From the NCBI GenBank assembly GCA_026392515.1, contig JAPLBY010000011.1:62001-126000 (forward strand): a stretch of DNA of 64,000 nt, in the 5' to 3' direction. Numbering within the stretch: the first letter of the stretch is position 1; every line of letters begins with the position of its first letter. Source of the DNA: Actinomycetota bacterium. GTDB lineage: Bacteria > Actinomycetota > Actinomycetes > S36-B12 > UBA5976. The notes beneath the pieces are model-generated. The model searched no databases. It was not told where the DNA came from and saw only the letters and a program-made list of their open reading frames with translations. The position numbers and the translations under genes were made by a program. This document shows positions 47,596 to 57,333 of the stretch, one piece after another.

Positions 47596-49242
47596 TTAAC
47601 TACTTTTTACCTGAGTGACGATTTGTGTAATCAAATCATTCTCCGCACTTCGGTCCCCTGTCAGGCAAACTATGACTTTGATGCCTGGCATTTTTTCAAA
47701 ACTTTCCAAAGCAAACTTCAATTCAGTTTTCGTTGTAACTTGCTTTGCTGGAATCCCCAATGATTCGGCAATAACCCAAAGGTCTTTCCCGTGCGGTGTG
47801 CCAAAGACTTTTTCGTAATGCTCTTGGTATTCCACTGCACCCTGTTCAAGCTGGCTAAAGATTCCGCTGCCATTGTTGTCTAAAACAACAATCGTTAAGT
47901 TTGGTTGCTCTTGGCCTTCTCCTAGGTTCAAGCCACCTAGATCATGCAGGAATGCGATGTCTCCCATAAGCAAGACCGTTCGTTTCTTAGTACCGATTGC
48001 TACACCAGTAGCAGTTGAAATCAACCCATCGATTCCATTTGCACCTCGGTTGCCAAAGACCTGCAAACCATTTCGACTGCCGGCATGAGCTTCAAGGTGA
48101 CGCACAGGCCATGATGCAGCAACAAATAATTGATCGCCTTGTCCAGCTTGGTTCCAAACAACCTGCGCCGCACTTGGCCCCGTTAAGGTGTTCGCTGCCA
48201 AAGCAGTTTCTACTGCATTCGCAGCTTTGTTATCCAACGTTTGCCATTGCTGCAACCACTCCGGGTCGATTTTGGTTTCAAGTTTTGGAACGCATTCAAG
48301 AATCTCGTTGGCACTTGATACTGGATCCGGTAAGTCTGGCCCGGCAGTTGCACTGTGGATTGCAATGTGAATTGGGACGTTCTTTAGTAAGCCCAGAATT
48401 GCGCGCGATAACCCAACCGTTCCGAAGGTAACAACGGCTTCAACTTTTGGTGCAATGTCTGCCTGCAGTAGAACTACACCGTGAGAAATTGCGTTGGTAA
48501 GCATGTGAGAATTCGCAGTTGGCTCCCAAAGGATTGGCCAACCTATTTCTTGCGAAACTTGATTGATTTCTTCGATGGCTTCAGCATCAGCATTGTCGCC
48601 AACAATGAATATTCCTCGGGATGGGACTTCGATGCGCTTTTGATTGCATTCAGTTTTTGAAGTGGACTTAAGGTTTGGTGACTTTGGTTGCCATTCAATT
48701 TGTTTCACATCTGGCATCAGTGGTAATTCAAACTGCACGTTCATTTGTGCTGGACCTGGCCGGCCTGAAACGCTTGATTCAATAACCTTGCTGATGTCCA
48801 AAGCAGTTGCGTTGCCAGCAGCCACATCTAACTTGGACTTAACAAAAGTTCCAAACATTCCAAATTGATTAATAGTTTGCGGCGCACTTTTTCCGCGGGC
48901 AGATGCCGGACGATCAGCGCTCAAAACTATGACAGGTACAGCGCTATGAAAGGCCTCTACAACTGCCGGCATTAAGTTCGCAACTGCCGAACCTGAAGTT
49001 ACAACTACCGGAACTGGCTTGCTAGTTGCTTTTGCAATTCCCAGGGCAAGGAATCCAGCATCACGTTCGTCGATACGAACTTGGATTTTGATTAGACCAG
49101 CTTTCTCTGCTTGCGCAAATGCCCAAGACAGCGGGGCATTGCGAGAACCGGGAGCAATTACTACTTGCTCGGTGCCGGCATCGAGGCAGCTTTGAACTAT
49201 TGATCGAGCTAATTCTGTTGACGTCATATCATTCGATGTCAT
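47596..49242 (-). CDS. menD: SEPHCHC synthase (2-succinyl-5-enolpyruvyl-6-hydroxy-3-cyclohexene-1-carboxylate synthase)
   Basis: 548 aa ThDP enzyme joining isochorismate and 2-oxoglutarate. The N-terminal VIAPGSRNAPLSWAF and IDERDAGFLALGIA and the ThDP motif GDIAFLHDLGGLN...VLDNNGSGIFS are clear. It overlaps menC by 4 nt. Confidence 0.96.
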   Translation of the reverse strand: MTSNDMTSTELARSIVQSCLDAGTEQVVIAPGSRNAPLSWAFAQAEKAGLIKIQVRIDERDAGFLALGIAKATSKPVPVVVTSGSAVANLMPAVVEAFHSAVPVIVLSADRPASARGKSAPQTINQFGMFGTFVKSKLDVAAGNATALDISKVIESSVSGRPGPAQMNVQFELPLMPDVKQIEWQPKSPNLKSTSKTECNQKRIEVPSRGIFIVGDNADAEAIEEINQVSQEIGWPILWEPTANSHMLTNAISHGVVLLQADIAPKVEAVVTFGTVGLSRAILGLLKNVPIHIAIHSATAGPDLPDPVSSANEILECVPKLETKIDPEWLQQWQTLDNKAANAVETALAANTLTGPSAAQVVWNQAGQGDQLFVAASWPVRHLEAHAGSRNGLQVFGNRGANGIDGLISTATGVAIGTKKRTVLLMGDIAFLHDLGGLNLGEGQEQPNLTIVVLDNNGSGIFSQLEQGAVEYQEHYEKVFGTPHGKDLWVIAESLGIPAKQVTTKTELKFALESFEKMPGIKVIVCLTGDRSAENDLITQIVTQVKSS

Positions 49243-50291
49243 TGCTCCACTGCCTCCTTCACACTCGCACTCACCAAATCATTGGCACCGCTCTGCCATG
49301 CTCGCACAATGCGCTCTTGCCACCAAAGTCGATCGCTGTAACTGACCTTTGCAGCGGCAGTAGCAAGAAGGTGGGCATCGGGACTAGCTCGTCTAACAAT
49401 AAGTTCGCCATTTGTTGGCAAAGTGGTCGGTGTTACCAAATCTTCCGCAAACAATGTTCCAGTACCTAAACCACAGGCTCCATATATATGCGGGATGCTG
49501 GCGGCCAGTGCGATGCCGCTTGATAAACCTACGGATGTATCCAAAGATCCACTTACTACCGCAGGCAAGCCAATTTCAGTTACTAGATCGAGTGCCTGTT
49601 GGACGCCACCCAATGGAATTGCTTTAACTACCAAAATGTCGGCCGCTAATCGAATCTCATCGACATCCACACTGGATGCCAATCGCAAAGATTCATCCAC
49701 CGCAATTTGAATTGGTTGCGTCCAGCTTTGCATTTTGTTCTTAAGTTCAATTAACTCAGCAATGGTCGAACAAGGCTGCTCAATGTAATCGAGTCCGCCA
49801 GCTGCTTGCTCAAGTATCGGAATCGCTTGCATAGCTTGTTCAAGATTCCATTGCCCGTTTACATCGATTCGAATTTTTCCTTCGGTGCCTAATCGGTCCA
49901 AGGTAGTGCGAACTACTTTGACTCGTAACTCATCACTAGCCAAGGAGTCTGGAGTTGAATCAGCAACTTTAATTTTGAATGTGGTCATCCCATGAACATT
50001 GACTGCAGCTTCGACTGCGGAAATTGTTTGCTCAACATTCAGTATCGGAATAATGGAATTCACTGGGACTGAGGATCGAAGTTTTGCCGGATAGGCTCCA
50101 AAGGCAGATTCGAGTGCTCCGGCCAGCCACTTAGCGCAGACTTCGTCGCCGTATTCATGGAACGGTGCAAACTCGCCCCAGCCTGAAGGCCCACTTATCA
50201 ATACGCCAGTGCGTGTTTGAGTATTACGAAACTTTCCGTTTAGCTTTAACGCAAATGGAATAGCTTGTTCCGCAATCTCCGCAATAGACAT
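49239..50291 (-). CDS. menC: o-Succinylbenzoate synthase
   Basis: 350 aa enolase-superfamily enzyme dehydrating SHCHC to o-succinylbenzoate. Catalytic lysine in TFKIKVAD, metal ligands in RIDVNGQW, YIEQPC and IAVDESL, and the second lysine in LVVKAIPLGG. It lies 14 nt after menB. Confidence 0.93.
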   Translation of the reverse strand: MSIAEIAEQAIPFALKLNGKFRNTQTRTGVLISGPSGWGEFAPFHEYGDEVCAKWLAGALESAFGAYPAKLRSSVPVNSIIPILNVEQTISAVEAAVNVHGMTTFKIKVADSTPDSLASDELRVKVVRTTLDRLGTEGKIRIDVNGQWNLEQAMQAIPILEQAAGGLDYIEQPCSTIAELIELKNKMQSWTQPIQIAVDESLRLASSVDVDEIRLAADILVVKAIPLGGVQQALDLVTEIGLPAVVSGSLDTSVGLSSGIALAASIPHIYGACGLGTGTLFAEDLVTPTTLPTNGELIVRRASPDAHLLATAAAKVSYSDRLWWQERIVRAWQSGANDLVSASVKEAVEQ

Positions 50292-50305
50292 ATCGCTACT
50301 AAAAA

Positions 50306-51238
50306 CTATGGACGTTTTGGAAATTGCGAGAAATCAGGTCGGCGCTTTTCTTTATAAGCGTTGCGACCCTCTTGTGCTTCTTCACTCATATAAAAGAGCA
50401 ACGTTGCATCGCCAGCAAGCTGTTGAATTCCCGCTAAACCATCATCAGCAGCATTGTGACTTGCCTTAAGCATGCGCAGTGAAAGCGGAGATAGTCGCAA
50501 CATCTCGCGGCACCACTGAACGGTTTCAATTTCAAGATCTTGCAGTGGTACAACTGAGTTCACTAAGCCCCAGTCATACGCTTGCTCGGCGCCATACTGA
50601 CGACACAAGAACCAAATTTCGCGAGCACGCTTTTGTCCAATGTGACGTGCAAGTAATCCAGAGCCATAGCCACCATCGAAGGATCCAACGATTGGACCAG
50701 TCTGTCCAAAGCGGGCATTGTCAGCAGCAATGGAAAGATCGCAAACTACGTGCAGTACGTGTCCGCCACCAATTGAATAACCAGCAATCATTGCAACCAC
50801 TGGTTTTGGAATTCGGCGAATTGCAATTTGCAAATCTAAAACGTTGAGTCGACCTACTCCAGCTTGAGCAACTGCGTCATCGCCGATGTAACCATCATCG
50901 CCACGGATCATTTGGTCGCCGCCACTGCAGAAAGCCCAATCGCCTTGGCCGGTCAAAATGACTACGCCAACACTTGGATCGTCACGAACCACATCAAAAG
51001 CATGAATCAATTCCTGCACAGTTTGTGGTCGGAATGCATTGCGCTTCTCAGGACGATTGATGGTGATTTTGGCAATGCCTGAATCAACACCTGCAGATCG
51101 CTCCAAAATAATGTCGGTGTAATCACCGGTTCGTACCCACTCACAGGCAGTCGTGATTGATGAGTAACTTGGGTCTTTTTTCGCAGGACTGTCGTCTGCA
51201 ACCACTGGTGGGAGTACGTACTTTGTGCGGGTATCCAT
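50306..51238 (-). CDS. menB: 1,4-Dihydroxy-2-naphthoyl-CoA synthase
   Basis: 310 aa crotonase-family enzyme. [12 protein letters not shown] oxyanion-hole region, [41 protein letters not shown] and [17 protein letters not shown] are diagnostic of MenB. AAGG precedes the ATG at 51238. First gene of a menB-menC-menD operon, divergent from menE-menA. Confidence 0.97.
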   Translation of the reverse strand: MDTRTKYVLPPVVADDSPAKKDPSYSSITTACEWVRTGDYTDIILERSAGVDSGIAKITINRPEKRNAFRPQTVQELIHAFDVVRDDPSVGVVILTGQGDWAFCSGGDQMIRGDDGYIGDDAVAQAGVGRLNVLDLQIAIRRIPKPVVAMIAGYSIGGGHVLHVVCDLSIAADNARFGQTGPIVGSFDGGYGSGLLARHIGQKRAREIWFLCRQYGAEQAYDWGLVNSVVPLQDLEIETVQWCREMLRLSPLSLRMLKASHNAADDGLAGIQQLAGDATLLFYMSEEAQEGRNAYKEKRRPDFSQFPKRP

Positions 51239-51278
51239 AACAAACCTTAGGAAAATCTTGAGGAATAGTTCTTCGCTC

Positions 51279-51284
51279 TAGGCT
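51279..51284 (+). promoter_or_regulatory. -10 element of a probable leaderless promoter for menE
   Basis: TAGGCT, a 7-nt gap, then ATG at 51292. No Shine-Dalgarno. The 53-bp menB-menE intergenic gap must hold both divergent promoters. Confidence 0.5.
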
Positions 51285-51291
51285 AGTCTCG

Positions 51292-52593
51292 ATGACGCAA
51301 TCTGACACATCCAGAAAAAGCCAGAATCCGCGGGTGCTTACCGCGGTGACGGTTCCCCCTGGCATGGGTGGAGTTTTGAAACTCGCCTCTGTTATCGGCC
51401 CAGCCCTTGATGGATCTGGCCCAGCTATTGCTCCAATGGCTGCCAGCCCTGAATTCGTTGTTACTCAGACATTGGATGCGCTTCGCCCCGACGATCCAAA
51501 TCATCCACTCGAATCCAACGACATCGCAATTGTTAGTGCGACATCGGGATCAACTGGGACTCCAAGAGGAGTTTTGCTAAGTCAACAAGCTTTGTCGGCT
51601 TCTGCAACAGCTTTTGGAAATCGCTTCGGTACCAACAATCGTTGGGTGGTATCTATGCCAGTTCATCGCATTGCCGGCATTATGGTTCTGGTTCGGTCTT
51701 GGTATCACAACAGTCCATTTGAAATTGATCCAAGTGTTGGCGGCGCTCGTCAATTTGAAGCTGCTGCGTTTGCTGCCACCACAATGCGAGCTGCGCGAGA
51801 GAGCGATAAAGATGGCCGAGCGCTAATGGTTTCTTTGGTTCCAACTCAGATCGCTCGACTGATTGAATCAGGCAGCGTTGGAATTGAAGCATTGCAGTCT
51901 TATGACTTAGTACTGAGTGGAGCTGCGGCTACACCGCAACCAATGTTAAACAAAATGCGCGAATTAGGAATCAAGGTTTCTATTTCTTATGGCATGACCG
52001 AAACTTGTGGTGGCTGCGTATTTGATGGCCGACCACTTGATGGCGTAAATATCTCACTTGGCACTAAAGATGATGTTGAGCCAGGTCGAGTGACAATTTC
52101 TGGCGCAGTAGCTGCAAGTGGTTACCGCCTGCGTCCCGATCTAGACGCAGTCAGTTTTATCTCAGGCCAAGTTCAAACGCATGATGTTGGAAAACTCGAC
52201 GCCAGTGGCCTGCTTCACATCTTGGGTCGATTGGATGACGTTGTAACAGTTGGTGGAGTCAACGTTGCCCTGAGCGCAGTTGAATCCTTAATCCGACATC
52301 ATCCAGCAATCGAAGATGTTGCTGTCATTGATTTACAAGATGAACTCTGGGGATCTATTCCGATTGCTTACGTAGTAACTCGCAACCATATTTCCAATCC
52401 TGCAAGTTTGATCTCCGAGATACAGGGAACAATTCGTGATCAAATCAGTAGAGCTGCAGTTCCTCGAACTGTGCAAATTGTGACTTCACTACCCATGCTC
52501 GATTCTGGAAAAATCGATCGGATAAGTTTGCGGATGCAAGCTGCAAATGAAATGACGCAGAAACTGTTTCCGCACCCAGGAACAAACCATTAA
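51292..52593 (+). CDS. menE: o-Succinylbenzoate-CoA ligase
   Basis: 433 aa adenylate-forming enzyme. P-loop SATSGSTGTPRGVLLS, SYGMTETCGGCVFDG and LGRLDDVVTVGGVNVA are the A3, A5 and A8 motifs. It is short for the superfamily, as actinobacterial MenE usually is. It starts 53 nt from menB in the opposite direction. Confidence 0.94.
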   Translation: MTQSDTSRKSQNPRVLTAVTVPPGMGGVLKLASVIGPALDGSGPAIAPMAASPEFVVTQTLDALRPDDPNHPLESNDIAIVSATSGSTGTPRGVLLSQQALSASATAFGNRFGTNNRWVVSMPVHRIAGIMVLVRSWYHNSPFEIDPSVGGARQFEAAAFAATTMRAARESDKDGRALMVSLVPTQIARLIESGSVGIEALQSYDLVLSGAAATPQPMLNKMRELGIKVSISYGMTETCGGCVFDGRPLDGVNISLGTKDDVEPGRVTISGAVAASGYRLRPDLDAVSFISGQVQTHDVGKLDASGLLHILGRLDDVVTVGGVNVALSAVESLIRHHPAIEDVAVIDLQDELWGSIPIAYVVTRNHISNPASLISEIQGTIRDQISRAAVPRTVQIVTSLPMLDSGKIDRISLRMQAANEMTQKLFPHPGTNH

Positions 52594-52601
52594 GGATTTT
52601 C

Positions 52602-53495
52602 ATGGCCACCCGTTCTCAATGGATTGACGGCGCACGAACCCGAACTTTGCCGGCAGCTGTTGCTCCAGTTTTGGTCGGGTCTTCAATTGCAGAGTTTGAA
52701 GGATCCTTTCGACCACTAATTGCATTGCTGGCACTTGTTGTGAGCCTGTCACTTCAAGTCGGCGTTAACTATGCAAATGATTACAGCGATGGCATCCGCG
52801 GCACCGATGAAAATCGCGTTGGTCCAGTTCGTCTAGTTGGACAGAAGTTAGCAACTCCAGATGAAGTTAAGCGGGCGGCATTCATCTCGTTTGGAATTAG
52901 CGCGCTGGCTGGACTCGGCATGGTTTTGTTAAGCCAAGTTTGGTTACTTGTTCCGATCGGAATTGCTGCCATTGCTGCTGCCTGGTTTTACACCGGAGGA
53001 TCTAAGCCGTATGGCTACGCCGGTTACGGTGAGTTATTTGTCTTCGTTTTCTTTGGCCTTGTCGCAGTCGCTGGCACAAGTGCTAGCCAAACTGGCCAAG
53101 TGACCGTTTTAGCTTTGCTGGGCGGTGTCGCATGTGGCGCGTTTTCAACTGCAATTTTGGTTGCAAACAATTTGCGAGATATCCCAACGGATCGACTAAC
53201 TGGGAAACGAACTTTGGCAGTTCGATTGGGAGATGCAAAAACCCGCGAACTTTATCGCGCCTGTATTTTAGTTGGCTTCTTCATGCCTCTTGCTATGAAC
53301 TTTTCCAAGACAGGTCCGGAAAGCGCATTTATCGGCTTGTTCGCAATTCTTAGTGCTCGGCGCCCACTGCAGGCAGTTCGAAATGGAGCTACTGGTCCAG
53401 ATTTGATTCCGGTTCTCGGTGACACCGCACGCATGCTGTTACTTTTCTCTGGAATGATTTCTGTTGCAATTTGGTTGTCACCAAACGGAATGTAA
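52602..53495 (+). CDS. menA: 1,4-Dihydroxy-2-naphthoate polyprenyltransferase
   Basis: 297 aa UbiA-family membrane prenyltransferase. First aspartate motif NYANDYSDGIRGTDE, second NNLRDIPTDRLTGKRTLAVRLG; about eight helices. Joins the naphthoate head to the polyprenyl chain made by the synthase at 24229-25206. It is 8 nt downstream of menE. Confidence 0.96.
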   Translation: MATRSQWIDGARTRTLPAAVAPVLVGSSIAEFEGSFRPLIALLALVVSLSLQVGVNYANDYSDGIRGTDENRVGPVRLVGQKLATPDEVKRAAFISFGISALAGLGMVLLSQVWLLVPIGIAAIAAAWFYTGGSKPYGYAGYGELFVFVFFGLVAVAGTSASQTGQVTVLALLGGVACGAFSTAILVANNLRDIPTDRLTGKRTLAVRLGDAKTRELYRACILVGFFMPLAMNFSKTGPESAFIGLFAILSARRPLQAVRNGATGPDLIPVLGDTARMLLLFSGMISVAIWLSPNGM

Positions 53496-53497
53496 AG

Positions 53498-53743
53498 CTA
53501 CTCGTCAAAATCTTCTTTACGAGTATTGGCATCTAGCTTTTTGTTAATGCTGGTGAAGTAGCCCGAAATTCGCCCACCTAGTTGGGAGCGCTGACTGTTC
53601 AGTAGAACCAAAGATAAAAGTCCTGAACCCAAGAACCCCAAAATAATTAATAGCGGCCCGCGCAGGCCGAACAAATAACCAATACCCAAGGTAACGGCAA
53701 GTAAGCCAAGTCGGGCCAGAGTGTATGAAATGAATGGGTTCAC
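53498..53743 (-). CDS. DUF4229 small membrane protein
   Basis: 81 aa, two transmembrane helices (about residues 5-23 and 28-47) and a charged tail. Its position next to menA and its length fit the actinobacterial DUF4229 family; function unknown. Starts at GTG (53741-53743) with TAAACT 6 nt upstream. Its stop is 2 nt from the menA stop. Confidence 0.8.
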   Translation of the reverse strand: MNPFISYTLARLGLLAVTLGIGYLFGLRGPLLIILGFLGSGLLSLVLLNSQRSQLGGRISGYFTSINKKLDANTRKEDFDE

Positions 53744-53749
53744 TTCATT

Positions 53750-53755
53750 AGTTTA
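53750..53755 (-). promoter_or_regulatory. -10 element of a probable leaderless promoter (DUF4229 gene)
   Basis: TAAACT, AATGAA, GTG. The divergent gene at 53798 has the same kind of promoter within a 54-bp intergenic gap. Confidence 0.5.
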
Positions 53756-53785
53756 TGTCTGTTCGCCAAGTTTCGAATTCTGACT

Positions 53786-53791
53786 TACGAT
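53786..53791 (+). promoter_or_regulatory. -10 element of a probable leaderless promoter (PLDc_N gene)
   Basis: TACGAT, CTAGGT, ATG at 53798. Confidence 0.5.
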
Positions 53792-53797
53792 CTAGGT

Positions 53798-54055
53798 ATG
53801 CCTCGCTTTGTTTTGCTTGTTTTAGTCATAGGTCTATCGGTCTATGCCCTTGCTGACTGCTTGCAGACACCAAATCCAAAAGCGCTACCGAAATTGGTAT
53901 GGCTTGTAATCATTGTTCTCATACCTGTCATTGGTCCACTGCTATGGATTTTGTTTGGCCGGACCAATGGCCGTGGCTGGGGACGCGGCGATGACGACGT
54001 GTTTGCGCCAGATGACGATCCGAGTTTCTTGCGCGATCTTTCGCCTAAGCGATAG
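53798..54055 (+). CDS. PLDc_N-domain small membrane protein
   Basis: 85 aa. Two hydrophobic helices (about residues 3-20 and 32-51), with IPVIGPLLWILFGR matching the phospholipase D-nuclease N-terminal (PLDc_N) domain found alone in many Actinobacteria. The acidic C-terminal tail is cytosolic. No catalytic domain; function unknown. It converges on ccsB with 7 nt between stops. Confidence 0.82.
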   Translation: MPRFVLLVLVIGLSVYALADCLQTPNPKALPKLVWLVIIVLIPVIGPLLWILFGRTNGRGWGRGDDDVFAPDDDPSFLRDLSPKR

Positions 54056-54062
54056 CTATTGC

Positions 54063-55067
54063 CTACAGGCCAGAGTATGAATGCAGGCCTTGGACGAAAA
54101 TGTTCACAACAAAGTAGTTGAAAAGAATCGTGGCGTAGCCAGCAATTGCTACATACGCTGCTTTTTTGCCGCGCCAACCTGCAGTTGCCCGGGCGTGTAA
54201 ATAGGCCGCATAAATCACCCAAGTAATGAAAGCCCAGGTCTCTTTCGGATCCCAACCCCAGTAACGACCCCAAGCAGCCTCTGCCCAGATTGCCCCAGCA
54301 ATAACCGCAAAGGTCCAAATCGGAAACATAAATGCATGAATTCGATATGACATTAGGTCTAAGCGATCTGCGGAAGGAATGCGTTGTGCGAAAGCAGAAC
54401 TGCGGCCTGGTTCTTTTCCGGCTGCTACCCGATCCTCGGCTGCTTGAGCAACTAGATACAAACCTGACAGTGCAGCGCCCATTGTGAAAGCGCCGATACA
54501 GACCACTGCGGCAGACACGTGAATCGCTAGCCAATAAGAATTAAGCGCTGGAACCAGCTGTGCACTTTCGGTGTACAAAACCGTTAAGGCAAGGCCTAAG
54601 TCAAGCAAGACTGGAATCGAAATGAATAGTCCAAGCCAACGAAGATCGCGCGAGATTGACATTGAGCAATAAGTCAACGAAACAGCAAAGCCAGCCGCTA
54701 ACGAAAACTCATACATGTTTCCGATTGGCACTCGACCTGCCGAGAGGCCGCGGAAAACAATTGCTGCACCCAATAGCAAAGTTCCGAGCCAAGTTAATGA
54801 CATTCCGATATTGCCGGCCCGACGTCCTTCGCCAAGATCAACACCATCAGAAACTGAAGTTGAAACTGATGGTTCGTCTAGGGTCGCAGTGGAACCTTTG
54901 CGAACTTGGTGCGATGCACTGGTGCGTTGTGCCGAAACTTCAATCGTTTCAATTCTGCGGCCCTTAGCTAACGAAACGCTGAATGCGACCATCGCACCGG
55001 TAAAGGCAGTCATGGATCCGTAAACCATGGCGTTACTTGCTTGCGCCAATGTTTCATTTACAGTCAT
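54063..55067 (-). CDS. ccsB: Cytochrome c biogenesis protein CcsB (ResC/CcsA type), System II
   Basis: 334 aa membrane protein with about eight helices. The heme-handling tryptophan-rich WWD motif (AEAAWGRYWGWDPKETW) and flanking histidines are present. With ResB it exports heme and ligates it to apocytochrome c. The start overlaps the resB stop by 4 nt. Confidence 0.94.
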   Translation of the reverse strand: MTVNETLAQASNAMVYGSMTAFTGAMVAFSVSLAKGRRIETIEVSAQRTSASHQVRKGSTATLDEPSVSTSVSDGVDLGEGRRAGNIGMSLTWLGTLLLGAAIVFRGLSAGRVPIGNMYEFSLAAGFAVSLTYCSMSISRDLRWLGLFISIPVLLDLGLALTVLYTESAQLVPALNSYWLAIHVSAAVVCIGAFTMGAALSGLYLVAQAAEDRVAAGKEPGRSSAFAQRIPSADRLDLMSYRIHAFMFPIWTFAVIAGAIWAEAAWGRYWGWDPKETWAFITWVIYAAYLHARATAGWRGKKAAYVAIAGYATILFNYFVVNIFVQGLHSYSGL

Positions 55068-56548
55068 AACTTTTCCTCCGGAGCATTTACTAGTCTGGCT
55101 AGCTGTGAAATTTCATCCGCCAAACCAGGAGCTTCAGTTTTTGATAACCCAGCAACTTCAATCAGATTACCTTCATCTTCGGAAGCCGTCACCCGCAGCC
55201 AAGCTCGGCGACGCGGAATCAAAAGCGACAGTGACAATCCGACAATGGACGCAATGGCAGCTCCAAGTGCCCACCCTTTACCTGGATCTTTTGTGATTAC
55301 AAACGAAGCCCACTGACGGTAGCCAGTAAATTCAACAGTTCCAGCAGAGTTTGGAAGATTCCAAGTTTCGCCGGGGGCTAGTTCTTCAATTCCAATTCGT
55401 TCCATGTTTTCGGTATCAATCCGATAAACGCTTTGTGGCATTCCAGAATCGAGACCTAAATCACCCTGCCAGGCACTCAAATAAACCTCTGGATTATCTG
55501 CTGCAGGGAACACTGACTTTGGTCCCATAGAAAAATCATCAGTAACCGTTGGGAGGAAAAATCCCTGCAGACCAATTTGTGGAACCGTATCGGGGACCTT
55601 AACTACTCCGCTTGAAGTGAAGGCTGAATCCTGTGGCAAGAATACGGCTGCATCTTCCCAAACAACTTTTCCAGCAGCATCACGCACTGTGAACTCTGGC
55701 GCGAAACCATGGCCAACTAAATAAACCGTGATACCTGAAGTGCGAAGTGGATAGTTAACTTCAATAGTTACTGGTCTTGGTTGCGACTTTGGATCATCCT
55801 TGACTATTACGTCGGCACGGAATGCTCGCGGTGCACCGTTTTGCTGTCCCCCACGCTGGAAGGTTGCCTCGAAATCCTTGAGCTCAAATGAAAACGGCGG
55901 CAAGTCATCGGCGCCAAACAGTCGGCCTGGGGCAAAGGTGTCGTACTGCGTAACATTGTTCGCAAACCCAGCATCTTCTCGCACAATTACTGTTCCTCGA
56001 TAACCAACTGCACCGCCATAGCCAACCGCCACTAACAAAACTAAAAGCGATAAATGAAATAGCAAGTTTCCGGTTTCCCGGGCGTAACCCTTTTCGGCCG
56101 AAAGCCACTCATCACCCTGGCGAACTCGCCAACCTCGTTTCTTCCAAGCTGCAGCAGTTTCCGAAACCACCTGTTCGGCGGTCGAATTGCTTTGCCACTG
56201 GAGGTGCACTGGTAGGCGGCTGAGATTTCTAGGCGCCGCCGGAGGCTGGCTTCGAAGTTCTTTGTAGTGATCAACTGCTCGCGGTAACACACATCCAGTT
56301 AGCGAAATGAATAGCAGCAAGTAGATCGAAGCAAACCAGGGTGAAGCAAAAACGTCGAACATGTAAAACCGGTCGAGAATCGGACCAGTAGTTGGGTTGT
56401 CCTTTAAGAATTCATTAACTCGCAGCGGTGAAGTTCCTCGTTGCGGAAAAATTGATCCCGGAATACTTGCCAGCGCTAGCAAGAAAAGCAAAATCAAAGC
56501 AATGCGCATGCTGGTTAGCTGTCGCCATAACCACCGCATAGTTGCCAT
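55064..56548 (-). CDS. resB: Cytochrome c biogenesis protein ResB, System II
   Basis: 494 aa. RIALILLFLLALASIPGSIFPQRG in the first helix, a second helix after SPWFASIYLLLFISLTGCVLPR, a large extracytoplasmic domain (about residues 200-420) and a C-terminal helix. Partner of CcsB. Confidence 0.94.
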   Translation of the reverse strand: MATMRWLWRQLTSMRIALILLFLLALASIPGSIFPQRGTSPLRVNEFLKDNPTTGPILDRFYMFDVFASPWFASIYLLLFISLTGCVLPRAVDHYKELRSQPPAAPRNLSRLPVHLQWQSNSTAEQVVSETAAAWKKRGWRVRQGDEWLSAEKGYARETGNLLFHLSLLVLLVAVGYGGAVGYRGTVIVREDAGFANNVTQYDTFAPGRLFGADDLPPFSFELKDFEATFQRGGQQNGAPRAFRADVIVKDDPKSQPRPVTIEVNYPLRTSGITVYLVGHGFAPEFTVRDAAGKVVWEDAAVFLPQDSAFTSSGVVKVPDTVPQIGLQGFFLPTVTDDFSMGPKSVFPAADNPEVYLSAWQGDLGLDSGMPQSVYRIDTENMERIGIEELAPGETWNLPNSAGTVEFTGYRQWASFVITKDPGKGWALGAAIASIVGLSLSLLIPRRRAWLRVTASEDEGNLIEVAGLSKTEAPGLADEISQLARLVNAPEEKL

Positions 56549-56571
56549 TACTTATTCACCATTACTTTTCA

Positions 56572-57333
56572 TTAGATTGGAACTCCCCAATCAGCTGCCC
56601 AAACACGCAATCCAATTGTTAGGTCGTTCCAGTACCCAGTTACTAGGAGTAACCCAATCACAATAAGCATGACGCCACCGAAATACATAATTCCTCGTGA
56701 ATGCTTGCGTAGGACTTTGACAGTTCGAATACTTCGTTCGAAGAACAACGCAATGAACACAAATGGAAGTCCCAGTCCTAAGCAATAGGCTGCACTCAGA
56801 ATTGCGCCACGGACTGCACTGGCTTCAGTCAGCGCCATACCTTGAACTGCGGCCAAAGTTGGACCAATACAAGGAGTCCACCCAATCGCAAACAAGGCGC
56901 CAAGTAAAAATGCCCCAAACAAAGTTCCAGTCGGAACTCGGTGGATTCTGATGTCACGTTGAATTGCAGGAATTGCACCCAAAAAACCCAGGCCAAGAAT
57001 TACAACAACGACACCCATGATCATTTGAATGGTTCGCTGATACTCAAGGAGTAGTTGTCCGATGCCGCCAAATAGTGCGCCATAAGAAATAAACACAACC
57101 GAGAATCCAGAAACGAAAATGATTGATCCCCACACTGCGCGGGATCGCGAAACTGAGGTGCGTTGCGCAGTGGCTCTGGCTCCCGCAACTCCTGTTATGT
57201 AAGAGAGGTATCCGGGCACAAGCGGAAGTACGCAAGGTGACAGAAATGAAACTAGACCAGCAAGAAATGCAAGTGGGATGGCAAGTAACAGCGAACCCGA
57301 TGTGATCGTTTCTACTATCTCAATTGCTGGCAT
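56572..57333 (-). CDS. ccdA: CcdA-type thiol-disulfide transporter
   Basis: 253 aa, six helices. FLSPCVLPLVPGYLS and GWTPCIGPTLAAV hold the redox cysteines that pass electrons across the membrane to keep apocytochrome c thiols reduced. The start overlaps the TlpA stop by 1 nt. Confidence 0.95.
   Translation of the reverse strand: MPAIEIVETITSGSLLLAIPLAFLAGLVSFLSPCVLPLVPGYLSYITGVAGARATAQRTSVSRSRAVWGSIIFVSGFSVVFISYGALFGGIGQLLLEYQRTIQMIMGVVVVILGLGFLGAIPAIQRDIRIHRVPTGTLFGAFLLGALFAIGWTPCIGPTLAAVQGMALTEASAVRGAILSAAYCLGLGLPFVFIALFFERSIRTVKVLRKHSRGIMYFGGVMLIVIGLLLVTGYWNDLTIGLRVWAADWGVPI

Noticed and set aside
53842-54534. 230-codon minus-strand frame overlapping PLDc_N and ccsB
   Set aside because: Runs across two genes in other frames, is extremely rich in Cys, Ser and Arg, and has no motif or ribosome-binding site.
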